Below, piece after piece: positions 46,988-56,009 of a stretch of DNA of 64,000 nt (the stretch's first letter is position 1; the number at the start of each line of letters is the position of its first letter). The notes under the pieces are model-generated. The model saw only the letters and a program-made list of their open reading frames with translations. It was not told the DNA's origin and made no database searches. Origin of the DNA: Ideonella_A sp031398385 (GTDB lineage Bacteria > Pseudomonadota > Gammaproteobacteria > Burkholderiales > Burkholderiaceae_C); the NCBI GenBank assembly GCA_031398385.1, contig JANNNE010000099.1, positions 1 through 64,000 on the forward strand, given 5' to 3'. The position numbers and the translations under genes were made by a program.

Positions 46988-47772
46988 CTCATCCGAAAGA
47001 GCTCCCGCTCGCGACCCTGCAGTTCTACGCCACCGCGCCGTATCCGTGCAGCTATCTGGCTGGCCGGCTGGCGCGTTCGCAGGTCGCGACGCCCAGCCAC
47101 CTGATTCATGCCGACGCCTATTCCAGCCTGGTCAGCAACGGCTTCCGGCGCAGCGGCATGTTCACCTATCGACCATATTGCGACGGCTGCCGCGCGTGCG
47201 TGCCGCTGCGCGTGCCGGTGGCCAGCTTCGAGGCGACACGCAGCCAGCGCCGCGCCTGGAATCGACATGCCGATCTGCAGGCCCGCGTGCTGCGCCTGGG
47301 CTTCGTGCCCGAGCACTATCAGCTGTATCTGCGTTATCAGGGCGGCCGGCACAGCGGCGGCGGCATGGATCACGACAGCATCGATCAATACACCCAGTTC
47401 CTGCTGCAGAGCCGGGTCAATTCGCGGCTGGTCGAGTTTCGCGAACCATCTGCCGATGGCAGCGACGCGCCGGGCAAGCTCAAGATGGTGTCGATCCTCG
47501 ATGTGCTGAGCGACGGCCTGTCGGCGGTCTATACCTTCTACGAACCCGAGCCCCGCACCAGCTACGGCACCTACAACGTGTTGTGGCAGATCGAGCAGAC
47601 GCGCCAGCTGAGGCTGCAACATGTCTATCTCGGCTACTGGATCGAGCAGAGTCCGAAGATGGCCTACAAGTCGCAGTTCGGTCCGCACCAGTGCCTGATC
47701 GACGGCCAGTGGCAGCCGATGGCGGCCGAGCGCGCGCTGCGCACTGCGGAAGAAGCAATTCGCGCCGGCTGA
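46984..47772 (+). CDS. bpt: bacterial aspartyl/leucyl-tRNA protein transferase (Bpt)
   Basis: 262 residues with a GTG start overlapping the aat stop (GTGA). YRPYCDGCRACVPLRVPV holds the conserved Cys pair; LLQSRVNSRLVEFRE and GYWIEQSPKMAYKSQFGPHQ are typical of the ATE1-like family. Pairs with aat as the second arm of the N-degron pathway. Confidence 0.93.
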   Translation: MTHPKELPLATLQFYATAPYPCSYLAGRLARSQVATPSHLIHADAYSSLVSNGFRRSGMFTYRPYCDGCRACVPLRVPVASFEATRSQRRAWNRHADLQARVLRLGFVPEHYQLYLRYQGGRHSGGGMDHDSIDQYTQFLLQSRVNSRLVEFREPSADGSDAPGKLKMVSILDVLSDGLSAVYTFYEPEPRTSYGTYNVLWQIEQTRQLRLQHVYLGYWIEQSPKMAYKSQFGPHQCLIDGQWQPMAAERALRTAEEAIRAG

Positions 47773-47776
47773 GAGT

Positions 47777-48931
47777 TCAAGCCAACACGCCTGGCGGCCG
47801 TCCAGGCAAAACACGCGCGCAGACCTCATCCGCCAGTGCCAGACAGGCGGTCAGCCCGGGCGACTCGATGCCAAACAGATTCACCAGCCCGGGGACGCCG
47901 TGGCGTTGCGGGCCGTCGATGATGAAGTCGTGCAGCGGCGCCTCGCCAGCGTCGCCGGGCAGCCACAGCTTGGGCCGCACGCCGCTGTAGGCCGGCTGCA
48001 GCGCGCCGTCCGGCAGGCCCGGCCAGTAGCGCCGGATCTCGGCATAGAAACGATCGGCGCGTGAGGCCTCGACCCGGTAGTCGATCGCCTCGGGCGCGTG
48101 GATGTCGAGCCACTGCACATCGGGGCCGAAACGCGCCTGGCCGCCGAGGTCGAGCGTCAGGTGCACACCCAACCCGCCGGGCTGTGGAATCGGATAGACC
48201 AGGCGCGAGAACGGCGCCCGGCCGGCCAGGGAAAAGTAGTTGCCCTTGGCGAAGCGCGCTTCGGGAACCCAGTCGGCGCCCAAGCCGCGGGTGCGGGCCG
48301 CCAACGCCGGTGACCACAGACCCGCCGCGTTGACGACGATGCCCGCGCCGATCGACATCGCGTCGGCGCCGCCCACCTGAAGCACATGACCCTGGTCGGC
48401 GGCTTCGATTGCCAGCACCGGCGACGCGAACGCAATTGCGCCACCCGCGGCCTCCAGATTGCCTTGCAGCGACAGCATCAGCGCGTGGCTGTCGATGATG
48501 CCGGTCGATGGCGACAGCAACGCGGCGGTAGCACGAAGTTCGGGTTCGAGGTGCGACAACCCGGCGGCATCGATCCACTGCAGATCCGCAACGCCGTTGG
48601 CAAGGGCGCGCGCCTCGATCTGCCGCAACTCGGCGCACTGGGTGTCGTCCGCGGCGACGATCAACTTGCCGCAGCGCCGATACGGCACGCCATGTGTATC
48701 GCAGTGTGCGTAGAGCCGGTTCTTGCCCTCGACGCACAGACGAGCCTTCAGCGAGCCGGCCGGGTAATAGATGCCGGCGTGGATGACCTCGCTGTTGCGC
48801 GAACTGGTCGACGTGCCGATGCCATCGGCCTGCTCGAGCACCACGGTCTCCAGTCCGGCCATCGCCAGGGCACGGGCCACGGCCAGGCCGACGACACCGG
48901 CACCGATCACACACGCTTCGATCCTGTCCAT
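47777..48931 (-). CDS. L-2-hydroxyglutarate oxidase-like FAD enzyme
   Basis: 384 residues. FAD-binding CVIGAGVVGLAVARALA at the N-terminus, EVIHAGIYYPAGSLKARLC and FGIESPGLTACLALADEVC at the C-terminus, as in LhgO. It oxidises 2-hydroxyglutarate or a related acid. I chose MDRIEACVIGAG; the upstream frame runs through the satellite at 49086 and would add a Leu/Val-rich artefact. Confidence 0.9.
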   Translation of the reverse strand: MDRIEACVIGAGVVGLAVARALAMAGLETVVLEQADGIGTSTSSRNSEVIHAGIYYPAGSLKARLCVEGKNRLYAHCDTHGVPYRRCGKLIVAADDTQCAELRQIEARALANGVADLQWIDAAGLSHLEPELRATAALLSPSTGIIDSHALMLSLQGNLEAAGGAIAFASPVLAIEAADQGHVLQVGGADAMSIGAGIVVNAAGLWSPALAARTRGLGADWVPEARFAKGNYFSLAGRAPFSRLVYPIPQPGGLGVHLTLDLGGQARFGPDVQWLDIHAPEAIDYRVEASRADRFYAEIRRYWPGLPDGALQPAYSGVRPKLWLPGDAGEAPLHDFIIDGPQRHGVPGLVNLFGIESPGLTACLALADEVCARVLPGRPPGVLA

Positions 48932-49016
48932 GCGGCATTGTTGCAAAGCGGCGCCAGGCTGGTGCCATGAAGATTGAAGCCGTTCGCCAACGCTTCGGGC
49001 ATTCGATCGGCATTTC

Positions 49017-49084
49017 TGTGGGAGCGCCTTCAGGCGCGATGGGCCGCGGACATGCACCGATCGCGCCTGAAGGCGTCTCCCACA
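49017..49084. repeat. inverted pair of REP hairpins (copies F and G)
   Basis: Copy F at 49017-49039 (plus) is identical to copy E. Copy G at 49061-49084 (minus) has an extra base in the head. The pair frames about 20 bases and the satellite array begins 2 bases later. Confidence 0.75.
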
Positions 49085-49085
49085 G

Positions 49086-49193
49086 AACACCAGCAACACC
49101 AGCAGCACCAGCAACACCAGCGACACCAGCAGCACCAGCAACACCAGCAACATCAGCAACATCAGCAACACCAGCAACACCAGCAGCACCAGC
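49086..49193. repeat. 9-base minisatellite, 12 units
   Basis: Twelve units of AACACCAGC with single-base variants (AGCACCAGC, AACATCAGC, GACACCAGC). Because the unit is 9 bases and has no stop in any frame, all six frames stay open. Candidate for length polymorphism. Adjacent to the promoter region of the pigment arm. Confidence 0.85.
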
Positions 49194-49238
49194 AGCGCGC
49201 GCAACGCCCGCCACGCCGGGCGGCCTGTTCAATCTGGC

Positions 49239-49244
49239 GATAAT
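49239..49244 (+). promoter_or_regulatory. -10-like box GATAAT at the head of the plus-strand pigment operon
   Basis: GATAAT, 7 bases before the ATG at 49252. Overlaps the alternative start at 49243. Spacing fits a leaderless transcript. No clear -35. Confidence 0.35.
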
Positions 49245-49251
49245 GCCCGGC

Positions 49252-50052
49252 ATGGAAACGCCTCACCCGTCGATCGTCGAAAAGCAGGCGTTGCTGCCCC
49301 ACACTCCCCTGCCCGCCTATTACGGCGACGAAGCCGAACACACGCGCTACCTGCGTCGCATCTTCGACGCCACCGCCGCGGACTACGACCGAATCGAGCG
49401 GGTGCTGGCATTCGGCTCGGGCCCGTGGTATCGGCGCGAAGCCTTGCGGCGCGCTGGGCTGGCCAGCGGCGACTGCGTGCTCGACGTGGGCATCGGCACC
49501 GGCCTGGTGGCGCGCGAGGCGCTGCAACTGATCGGCACCACTGGCAGCCTGATCGGCGTCGACCCCAGCCCGGGCATGATGGGCGAGATCGACCTGCCCG
49601 GTGTCGATCTGCGCGCCGGCCGTGCCGAGGCCCTGCCATGCGCCGATGCGAGTTGCGATTTTCTGTCGATGGGCTATGCGTTGCGCCACATCTCGGATAT
49701 CCATGCCGCTTTCAGCGAGTTCCACCGTACGCTGCGGCCGGGTGGTCGTCTGCTGATTCTGGAAATCAGCAAACCGGATGGCGCGTTCGCGCGCGGGCTG
49801 CTGAAAACCTACATGCGCGCAGTCGTGCCGCTGATCGCCCGCGTGGTGGCGCGCCAGACCGACACTGCCGAGCTGTGGCGCTATTACTGGGACACGATCG
49901 AAGCCTGCATGTCCGGCGAGGCGGTGATCGAGGCGCTGCGCGCAGTCGGCTTCGAGCAGGTGCGCCGTGAACGGCAGCTCGGCATCTTCTCCGAATTCAC
50001 GGCAGTCAAACCGATGCCGCCGACCGTTGCGCCTGGGGCCGGACACCGATGA
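49252..50052 (+). CDS. SAM-dependent methyltransferase (UbiE-like)
   Basis: 266 residues. YLRRIFDATAADYDRIERVLAFGSG is the UbiE-type N-terminus; the SAM site is VLDVGIGTGLVAREAL; later YALRHISDIHAAFSEFHRTLRPGGRLLILEISKP. Probably methylates a quinone-like or aromatic pigment precursor; context is the aryl-polyene cluster. ATG 49252 is chosen over 49243. Overlaps the halogenase start by 4 bases. Confidence 0.88.
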   Translation: METPHPSIVEKQALLPHTPLPAYYGDEAEHTRYLRRIFDATAADYDRIERVLAFGSGPWYRREALRRAGLASGDCVLDVGIGTGLVAREALQLIGTTGSLIGVDPSPGMMGEIDLPGVDLRAGRAEALPCADASCDFLSMGYALRHISDIHAAFSEFHRTLRPGGRLLILEISKPDGAFARGLLKTYMRAVVPLIARVVARQTDTAELWRYYWDTIEACMSGEAVIEALRAVGFEQVRRERQLGIFSEFTAVKPMPPTVAPGAGHR

Positions 50053-51368
50053 ATCGACCGGAGTCCAGCGGGTCGTCACACGAATGCGATGTGCTCGTGA
50101 TCGGCGGCGGGCCGGCCGGCTCGACGATCGCGACCTTGCTGGCGCGCCAGGGCCGGCGTGTGGTCCTGCTCGAGAAGGCGGTGCACCCGCGGTTTCACAT
50201 CGGCGAGTCGCTGCTGCCGGGTAATGCCGAGCTGTTCGAACGGCTGGGCGTGCGCGATCAGGTCGAACGCATCGGCATGCCCAAATGGGGCATCGAGTTC
50301 GTCTCGCCCGATCACGATCACCGCAGCTACCTCGAATTTGCCGACGCCTGGGACAAGACCCAGCCGTATTCGTGGCAGGTGCGACGCTCCGAACTCGACG
50401 AACTGCTGTTCCGCAACGCGGGCGCCCAGGGCGCATCGGCGCTCGAAGGCTGGCGGGTACGCGATGTCGCATTCGATGAGGCCGGCGCCACCGTCGAAGC
50501 CGAACATGCCCAGGGGCGGGCCAGCTGGCGCGCCGCATTCGTCGTCGATGCGTCGGGCCGCGACACCGTGCTGGCCAACAAGTTTCGCTGCAAGCACAAG
50601 AATCCGCGCCACAACTCGTCGGCCCTGTTCGGCCACTACACCGGCGCCCACCGCCTGCCGGGGCGCCGCGAAGGCAACATCAGCCTGATGTGGTTCAAGC
50701 ACGGCTGGTTCTGGTTCATCCCGTTGTCGGATGGCACCACCAGCGTCGGTGTCGTCTGCTGGCCCTACTACCTGAAGACACGCAACAAGCCGCTACCCGA
50801 ATTTTTTGCCGACACCATCGCGATGTGCCCCGAGCTGGCCGCGCGCCTGTCCGACGCCCGACTGGTCGGCGACGAGGTGCATGCCACCGGCAATTATTCG
50901 TACAGCAGCGACCACGCCAGCGGCGATCGCTACCTGCTGCTGGGAGACGCCTACACCTTCATCGACCCGATGTTTTCGTCGGGCGTCTATCTGGCGATGC
51001 GCAATGCCTTCGATGGCGCCGAGGTGGTGGCGAGCCGGCTCGATCAGCCTGCGCGCGCGGCCGCCGCGCGCAGGCGCTACGAGGCACTGGTTCGCAAAGG
51101 GCCGAACGAATTCTCCTGGTTCATCTTCCGCGTCACCAATCCGACCATCCGGCAGCTGTTCATGTATCCGGCCAACCCGCTGCGCGTCAAGGAGGCGCTG
51201 CTGGCGCTGCTGGCCGGCGACCTGTACGGCAAGAGCCCGATCAAGCCGTCGCTGTGGGCGCTGAAGGCGATCTACTACGTGATCTCGCTGCGTCACCTGG
51301 GGCGCAGTGTTCGCGGCTGGCGCCAGCGCAAGATCAATCTGCGCGACGAAGTCGCCGAGGCCCGATGA
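50049..51368 (+). CDS. FAD-dependent halogenase-like oxidoreductase
   Basis: 439 residues. FAD motif VIGGGPAGSTIA (residues 19-24 are GGGPAG) and the flavin-halogenase hallmark WxWxIP as WFWFIP at 220-225, plus GDAYTFIDPMFSSGVYLAM. Xanthomonadins are brominated aryl polyenes, so aryl halogenation is a natural role, but activity cannot be proven from sequence. Overlaps both neighbours by 4 bases. Confidence 0.88.
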   Translation: MNRPESSGSSHECDVLVIGGGPAGSTIATLLARQGRRVVLLEKAVHPRFHIGESLLPGNAELFERLGVRDQVERIGMPKWGIEFVSPDHDHRSYLEFADAWDKTQPYSWQVRRSELDELLFRNAGAQGASALEGWRVRDVAFDEAGATVEAEHAQGRASWRAAFVVDASGRDTVLANKFRCKHKNPRHNSSALFGHYTGAHRLPGRREGNISLMWFKHGWFWFIPLSDGTTSVGVVCWPYYLKTRNKPLPEFFADTIAMCPELAARLSDARLVGDEVHATGNYSYSSDHASGDRYLLLGDAYTFIDPMFSSGVYLAMRNAFDGAEVVASRLDQPARAAAARRRYEALVRKGPNEFSWFIFRVTNPTIRQLFMYPANPLRVKEALLALLAGDLYGKSPIKPSLWALKAIYYVISLRHLGRSVRGWRQRKINLRDEVAEAR

Positions 51369-52213
51369 CCGCGTCCACCCCCCCGGCCATGCTGGCCGCA
51401 CAAGCCGTTCGTAGTCTGGTGTGCCTGGCGGCGACGGCATCGCTGTGCACGGCCCACGCGGCCGAGCGTCCGCTGTGGGAACTCGGCGCCGGTGTCGCCG
51501 GCCTGCGCCTGCCGCACTACCGCGGATCCGACCAGTCGCATGGCCTGGTCCTGCCAGTGCCCTATGTGGTCTACCGCGGCGAGATCTTCAAGGCCGACCG
51601 CGATGGTGCGCGTGCCGTGCTGCTCGAGACCGATCGGCTGCATGTCGACCTGAGTCTGGCCGCCAGCGCGCCGACCCGCAGCGACGACAACCGGGCCCGC
51701 GAGGGCATGGCCGACCTGCGGCCGACCATCGAGCTGGGCCCGAACCTGAACCTGAAACTGGCCGACGGACCCGGCTGGAAGCTCGAACTGCGCGCGCCGC
51801 TGCGGGCAGCGATGACAATCGAATCGAAGCCACAGGTCATCGGCTGGATCGCGACGCCGAATCTGAACCTCGACCTGAACCGCTTCTCCGGCTGGAATAT
51901 CGGCCTGCAGACGGGTGTGCAGCTGGCGAATCGGCGCTTCAACGGCTATTTCTACGATGTCGGCAGCAGCGAAGCGACCCCCAGCCGACCAGCCTACCGA
52001 TCACCCGGCGGATACGGCGGCGCACAGCTGACATTGGCCGCCTCACGCCGGGACGGGGACCGCTGGCTCGGCGCGTTCATGCGTTTCGACAACCTGGCCG
52101 GCGCACGCTTCGAAGACAGCCCGCTGGTGCGGCAACGCAACCAGGTGTCGATCGGCTTCGCGGTGTCGTGGGTGCTCAGCCGATCATCGACGCTGGTTCT
52201 GGTCGACGATTGA
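51365..52213 (+). CDS. MipA/OmpV-family outer-membrane protein
   Basis: 282 residues. Signal peptide ending AHA before AERPLWELGAG; LRLPHYRGSDQSHG is the OmpV-type N-terminal motif; amphipathic strands continue to the C-terminus (VLVDD). A beta-barrel in the outer membrane. Position between halogenase and acyltransferase suggests a pigment-linked role. Confidence 0.85.
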   Translation: MTASTPPAMLAAQAVRSLVCLAATASLCTAHAAERPLWELGAGVAGLRLPHYRGSDQSHGLVLPVPYVVYRGEIFKADRDGARAVLLETDRLHVDLSLAASAPTRSDDNRAREGMADLRPTIELGPNLNLKLADGPGWKLELRAPLRAAMTIESKPQVIGWIATPNLNLDLNRFSGWNIGLQTGVQLANRRFNGYFYDVGSSEATPSRPAYRSPGGYGGAQLTLAASRRDGDRWLGAFMRFDNLAGARFEDSPLVRQRNQVSIGFAVSWVLSRSSTLVLVDD

Positions 52214-52217
52214 AGCC

Positions 52218-53003
52218 ATGCAGGCCCTGCGCACCCTTGCGTCGACGGCCGTGCTGTTCGGCCTGCTGCTCGGCCTGGGGCTGATCTCGCTGGTCTGGAA
52301 TCTGCTCGCGGCGCTGATCCATCCGCTGATCGGCGAGCAGACCGGCAAGCAACTCGGACGCCGGGCCATCAGCCGGATCTACCATGCCTACTGGACGCTC
52401 GCAGCGGCTTCGGGCATCCTGGTGCTCGAATCCGACGCGCTGGACAGCCTGCGCGACGAGCCCGGGCTGATCATCGTGGCCAATCACCCGAGCATGCTCG
52501 ATGCGCTGATCCTGGTGGCTCGCCTGCCGCGCAGTGCCTGCATCATGAAGGCCGACCTGATGCGCAACATCTTCCTCGGCGCCGGCGCGCGGCTGGCGCG
52601 TTATATCCGCAACGATTCGGCGCGCGGCATGGTTCGGCTCGCGGTGCAGGATCTGAAAGATGGCGGTCAACTGGTGATCTTCCCCGAAGGGACCCGGACC
52701 ACGCGGTGGCCGGTCAATCCGTTCGGCAGCGCGGCACCGCTGATCGCCAAGCTGGCGGGGGCACCGATACAAACCGTCTTCATCGACACCGCCTCGCCCT
52801 ACCTCGGCAAAGGCTGGCCGATCTGGCGCGTGCCGCCGCTGCCGATCGTCTTCAGGGTTCGACTCGGTGAGCGCTTCACGCCGTCCGCCGATGCGCACGA
52901 ACTGCAGCGCCGGCTGGAGCAATATTTCGGCGCCGGTGTGCGTGCACCGGCCACGGCCACCACCCTTGCCAGCGCCGAACATTCGGAGGCACGGTCGGCA
53001 TGA
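52218..53003 (+). CDS. PlsC-like acyltransferase
   Basis: 261 residues. N-terminal membrane helix, the catalytic HX4D as NHPSMLDALI, and FPEGTRTTRW. Acylates glycerophosphate-like acceptors; in this cluster it could attach the polyene acyl chain. Four bases after the MipA gene, overlaps the glycosyltransferase by 4. Confidence 0.9.
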   Translation: MQALRTLASTAVLFGLLLGLGLISLVWNLLAALIHPLIGEQTGKQLGRRAISRIYHAYWTLAAASGILVLESDALDSLRDEPGLIIVANHPSMLDALILVARLPRSACIMKADLMRNIFLGAGARLARYIRNDSARGMVRLAVQDLKDGGQLVIFPEGTRTTRWPVNPFGSAAPLIAKLAGAPIQTVFIDTASPYLGKGWPIWRVPPLPIVFRVRLGERFTPSADAHELQRRLEQYFGAGVRAPATATTLASAEHSEARSA

Positions 53004-53770
53004 GTTCGGCCAGGCATCTGGTCCTGATCCCGAGCTACAACACCGGCCGCAAGCTGATCGAGACGGTGCGCGAGGCACGTGCGCAATGGACGCCGGTCTG
53101 GGTCGTCATCGACGGCAGCACCGACGGCTCCGGCGATGCGGTGCAGGCGCTAGCGCAGTCGGACCATGGCCTGAAACTGCTGGTGCTTCCGTACAACCAG
53201 GGCAAGGGTGCCGCGTTGCTGCACGGCCTGCAGGCGGCCCAGGCCACCGGTTTTACACATGCGCTGACGATGGATGCCGATGGCCAACATCCGGCGGCGC
53301 TGATCCCCAGCTTCATCCAGCATTCGCTCGGAGCAGCCGATTCGATGGTGCTGGGGCGTCCGGTCTTCGACGCCAGCGCGCCGCTGCTGCGGGTGCGCGG
53401 CCGGCGGGTCTCGAACTGGTGGACCAATCTGGAAACCCTGGGCGCGGGCATCGCCGATTCGCTGTACGGCTTTCGCGTTTACCCGATCGCGCCGCTGATT
53501 GCGGTCATGCGCACACAACCCTGGATGCGTCGCTTCGATTTCGATACCGAAGCCGTCGTGCGGCTGGCCTGGCGCGGCATCCGGCCGATCAATGTCGATG
53601 CGCCGGTCCGTTATCTGACGGCCGACGAAGGCGGCGTTTCTCACTTCCGCTATGTGCGCGACAACGTGCTGCTGAGCTGGATGCACCTGCGGCTGATGCT
53701 GGAATTCATGCTGCGGCTGCCGTTTCTCGCGCTGCGAAAACTGCGCGGCCAGCCCCCATTCCAGTCTTGA
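53000..53770 (+). CDS. glycosyltransferase family 2
   Basis: 256 residues. LVLIPSYNTGRKLIETV, LPYNQGKGAALLHGL and TMDADGQHP (DxD) of dolichol-phosphate-mannose-synthase type. Last gene of the plus-strand pigment arm. Could glycosylate the pigment head or lipid; acceptor unknown. Confidence 0.88.
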   Translation: MSSARHLVLIPSYNTGRKLIETVREARAQWTPVWVVIDGSTDGSGDAVQALAQSDHGLKLLVLPYNQGKGAALLHGLQAAQATGFTHALTMDADGQHPAALIPSFIQHSLGAADSMVLGRPVFDASAPLLRVRGRRVSNWWTNLETLGAGIADSLYGFRVYPIAPLIAVMRTQPWMRRFDFDTEAVVRLAWRGIRPINVDAPVRYLTADEGGVSHFRYVRDNVLLSWMHLRLMLEFMLRLPFLALRKLRGQPPFQS

Positions 53771-53791
53771 TGCGGCGATCGCCGCGCGGTT

Positions 53792-54046
53792 TCAGCCCGG
53801 CGCGGTCTCGGCACAACCGGCCGGTTTGAGGACACGTCGTGTCGAGGCCGGGTTGGCTGCCAGTTTCGCCAATGGCCGCCGCGGCCGGACCAGCAATTCG
53901 CCACCGCAGTTCGGGCACTGCCCCTTGAGTACGGTATCGGCGCACTCGGAGCAAAAGGTGCATTCGAACGAGCAGATTCTGGCGTCGCCCGATTGCGGCG
54001 GCAGATCGCGGTCGCAACACTCGCAGGATGGTCGGAGTTCAAGCAT
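53792..54046 (-). CDS. DUF1272-type zinc-binding protein
   Basis: 84 residues. MLELRPSCECCDRDLPPQSG with a Cys cluster, ECTFCSECAD and CPNCGGELLVRPRRP: four Cys-x2-Cys-like pairs that would bind zinc. Family is conserved, function unknown. Not part of the pigment operons. Confidence 0.8.
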   Translation of the reverse strand: MLELRPSCECCDRDLPPQSGDARICSFECTFCSECADTVLKGQCPNCGGELLVRPRRPLAKLAANPASTRRVLKPAGCAETAPG

Positions 54047-54243
54047 GCTGGAGGTCCGGTTGTTGTGCACGGTCAATGCGGACGCCCGATCACATCGCGA
54101 CGGCAAGGCGGGCGCCTGCAGGCAGGCGCAAACTCTACTGCATTGCCGTGCCTGGCGCACCATAATCAGACCGGTCACTGAGCCCGCTTGGCGACGTCCC
54201 GAACGGTCGACTTGTGAAGACTGCCGAGCTAGTACCCGAATCG

Positions 54244-54714
54244 ATGAACCAGTTTTCCGCCCTCACCCTGCGGCCGGCACGGCAGGACGACGCGTTGCTG
54301 ATTGCCGCGATGTCACGCGACCTGATCGAGACCGGCCTCGAATGGCGCTACCGTCCGAAGCGCATCGCGGCGATGATCAAGGACGCCGACATGGTCGTGC
54401 TGGTGGCGGAAGATGGTTCGAAGCTGGGCGGCTTCGCGGCGATGCAGTTCGGCGACCAGCACGGCCATTTGTCGCTGCTCGCGGTGCAGCCGTCACGCCA
54501 GCGTCGCGGCATCGCCAGCTCGATGCTGAACTGGCTGGTGGCCTCGGCCCGGGTTGCCGGCCTGGCATCGATCGGGCTCGAATTGCGCACCGGGAACAAG
54601 CCGGCATTCGATTTCTACATTCGCCACGGGTTCATCGAGACGGCCCGGGTCCCCGACTATTACGGCGCCGGCATCGGCGCACGGCGCATGGCATTGCAGC
54701 TGCGCCAGTCGTGA
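54244..54714 (+). CDS. GNAT-family N-acetyltransferase
   Basis: About 156 residues. LTLRPARQDDALLIA, acetyl-CoA loop QPSRQRRGIASSML, and ELRTGNKPAFDFYIRHGFIE. Substrate unknown. A GTG 10 codons upstream is possible; neither start has a clear ribosome binding site. Convergent with fabG. Confidence 0.85.
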   Translation: MNQFSALTLRPARQDDALLIAAMSRDLIETGLEWRYRPKRIAAMIKDADMVVLVAEDGSKLGGFAAMQFGDQHGHLSLLAVQPSRQRRGIASSMLNWLVASARVAGLASIGLELRTGNKPAFDFYIRHGFIETARVPDYYGAGIGARRMALQLRQS

Positions 54715-54741
54715 GGAGCCGCCGGCCAGCCGCGGCCTCAC
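54711..54741. terminator. bidirectional hairpin between GNAT gene and fabG
   Basis: GTGAGG/CCTCAC outer stem plus CCGC/GCGG inner stem with a 2-base bulge, at two convergent stops. No U-tract, so moderate support. Confidence 0.4.
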
Positions 54742-54745
54742 GAGC

Positions 54746-55507
54746 TCAGCACATGCCGCCGTTGACCGAGATCACCTGCCCGGTGATGTAGCCTGCCTCC
54801 GCGCCACACAGGAATCCCGCCAGCGCCGCCACCTCGTCGGGCGTTCCGGCACGCTGCAGCGGGACCAGCCGGGAGATCGCCTGCTTGTCGAAGACCGTAT
54901 CGGCCATCGGCGATTCGATGATGCCGGGGGCGATGGCATTGACCGTGACACCACGGCTTGCGACCTCCAGCGACAACGCGCGGGTCGCGCTGTTCACCGC
55001 ACCCTTGGCAGCGGCATAGTTGACCTGACCGCGGTTTCCCATCAGCGCGGCCACCGACGAGATGTTGATGATGCGACCCCAGCGCGTGCGCAGCATCGGC
55101 AGCAACAGCGGCTGTGTGACATGGAAGAAGCCGTTCAGCGACACGTCGATCACGCGGTGCCACTTCGCCGAGGTCATGCCCGGGAATACCGCGTCGTCGT
55201 GGATGCCGGCGTTGTTGACGATGATCTGGATCGTCCCGTCCTGCAGCAGACGCTCGCAGGCCGCGCGGCTGGCGGCTTCGTCGGTCAGGTCGAAGACGCA
55301 GGTTTCGGCGCGGCCACCGGCGGTGTGAATCTCCGCGGCCAGACGCTCGACCGCATCGGGCCGCGAATTGGCGTGCAACACCACGCTGGCGCCATCACGC
55401 GCCAGTCGACGTGCGATGGCGCCACCGATCGCACCGCTGGCGCCGGTGACCAGCGCGCGTCGAATCGACGGCTGATTGATGCTGCCACGGGCCACCGCGC
55501 TGTTCAT
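54746..55507 (-). CDS. 3-oxoacyl-ACP reductase, FabG-like (aryl-polyene type)
   Basis: 253 residues. Cofactor loop TGASGAIGGAIARRL, NNAGIHDD, catalytic ISS...Y-x3-K in VNYAAAKGAV, end INGGMC-like VSVNGGMC. Reduces the beta-keto group in each polyene cycle. Last gene of the minus arm, coupled to the dehydratase (ATGA). Confidence 0.92.
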   Translation of the reverse strand: MNSAVARGSINQPSIRRALVTGASGAIGGAIARRLARDGASVVLHANSRPDAVERLAAEIHTAGGRAETCVFDLTDEAASRAACERLLQDGTIQIIVNNAGIHDDAVFPGMTSAKWHRVIDVSLNGFFHVTQPLLLPMLRTRWGRIINISSVAALMGNRGQVNYAAAKGAVNSATRALSLEVASRGVTVNAIAPGIIESPMADTVFDKQAISRLVPLQRAGTPDEVAALAGFLCGAEAGYITGQVISVNGGMC

Positions 55508-56004
55508 CGTTCACCCCCCGGCGGCTCCAGCACCACCGTCGCCCGACCCTCGACCAAGCGGCGCCCGGCTGAATCGGTGACCTCGAAACCATAAGACACG
55601 AGCTGGGCATCGCCGGCCAGCCGATGTGCGTGGATCTGCAGCTCGCCGTCGATGTCGTGCAAGGTCGAGACCGCAAACCGGACGTCCCTGACGCTGGCGA
55701 TATAACCGCCCTGCGGCGGGCCGGAGCGGCCGGCCAGCAAGCCGCCATGCAGGGCCATCGCCTGCGCCGCGTATTCGATCGCGCAGGGTGCCAGCAATCC
55801 GGATTCGCCGCGCAGCGGGTTATCCAGGTCGCGGTGGCTGATTGCGCTGCAGTGAACGGATTCGGCAGACCACCGACACAGGCGATCGAGCAGGCACATC
55901 CGGCCGCGATGCGGCACCAGCGCGGCGATGCCGGCGTGATCGAGCGTCAGCGGCGGGCCGGCGCTGACACTGTCGTGTGAACCTGCTGGCAACGTCGTCT
56001 GCAT
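55504..56004 (-). CDS. hot-dog dehydratase (3-hydroxyacyl-ACP type, ApeP-like)
   Basis: 166 residues. VPHRGRMCLLDRLCRWSAESVHC and CAIEYAAQAMALHGGLLAG are the hot-dog dehydratase signatures of aryl-polyene clusters. Dehydrates 3-hydroxyacyl-ACP to enoyl-ACP. Sits between chain-length factor and FabG. Confidence 0.88.
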   Translation of the reverse strand: MQTTLPAGSHDSVSAGPPLTLDHAGIAALVPHRGRMCLLDRLCRWSAESVHCSAISHRDLDNPLRGESGLLAPCAIEYAAQAMALHGGLLAGRSGPPQGGYIASVRDVRFAVSTLHDIDGELQIHAHRLAGDAQLVSYGFEVTDSAGRRLVEGRATVVLEPPGGER

Positions 56005-56009
56005 CGGGT

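Noticed and set aside
49086..49193. Possible CRISPR array
   Set aside because: Units are 9 bases and contiguous with no spacers; it is a minisatellite.
47777..49204. Leu/Val-rich N-terminal extension of the FAD oxidoreductase
   Set aside because: It is the translation of the 9-base satellite; the real FAD-binding start is at 48931.
48967..49251. Ala/Thr/Pro-rich N-terminal extension of the UbiE-like methyltransferase
   Set aside because: Same satellite in the plus frame; no start signal and not part of the fold.
53772..53785. Palindrome GCGGCGATCGCCGC as a terminator
   Set aside because: Only a 5-bp stem without U-tract, and such GC palindromes are common in this composition.
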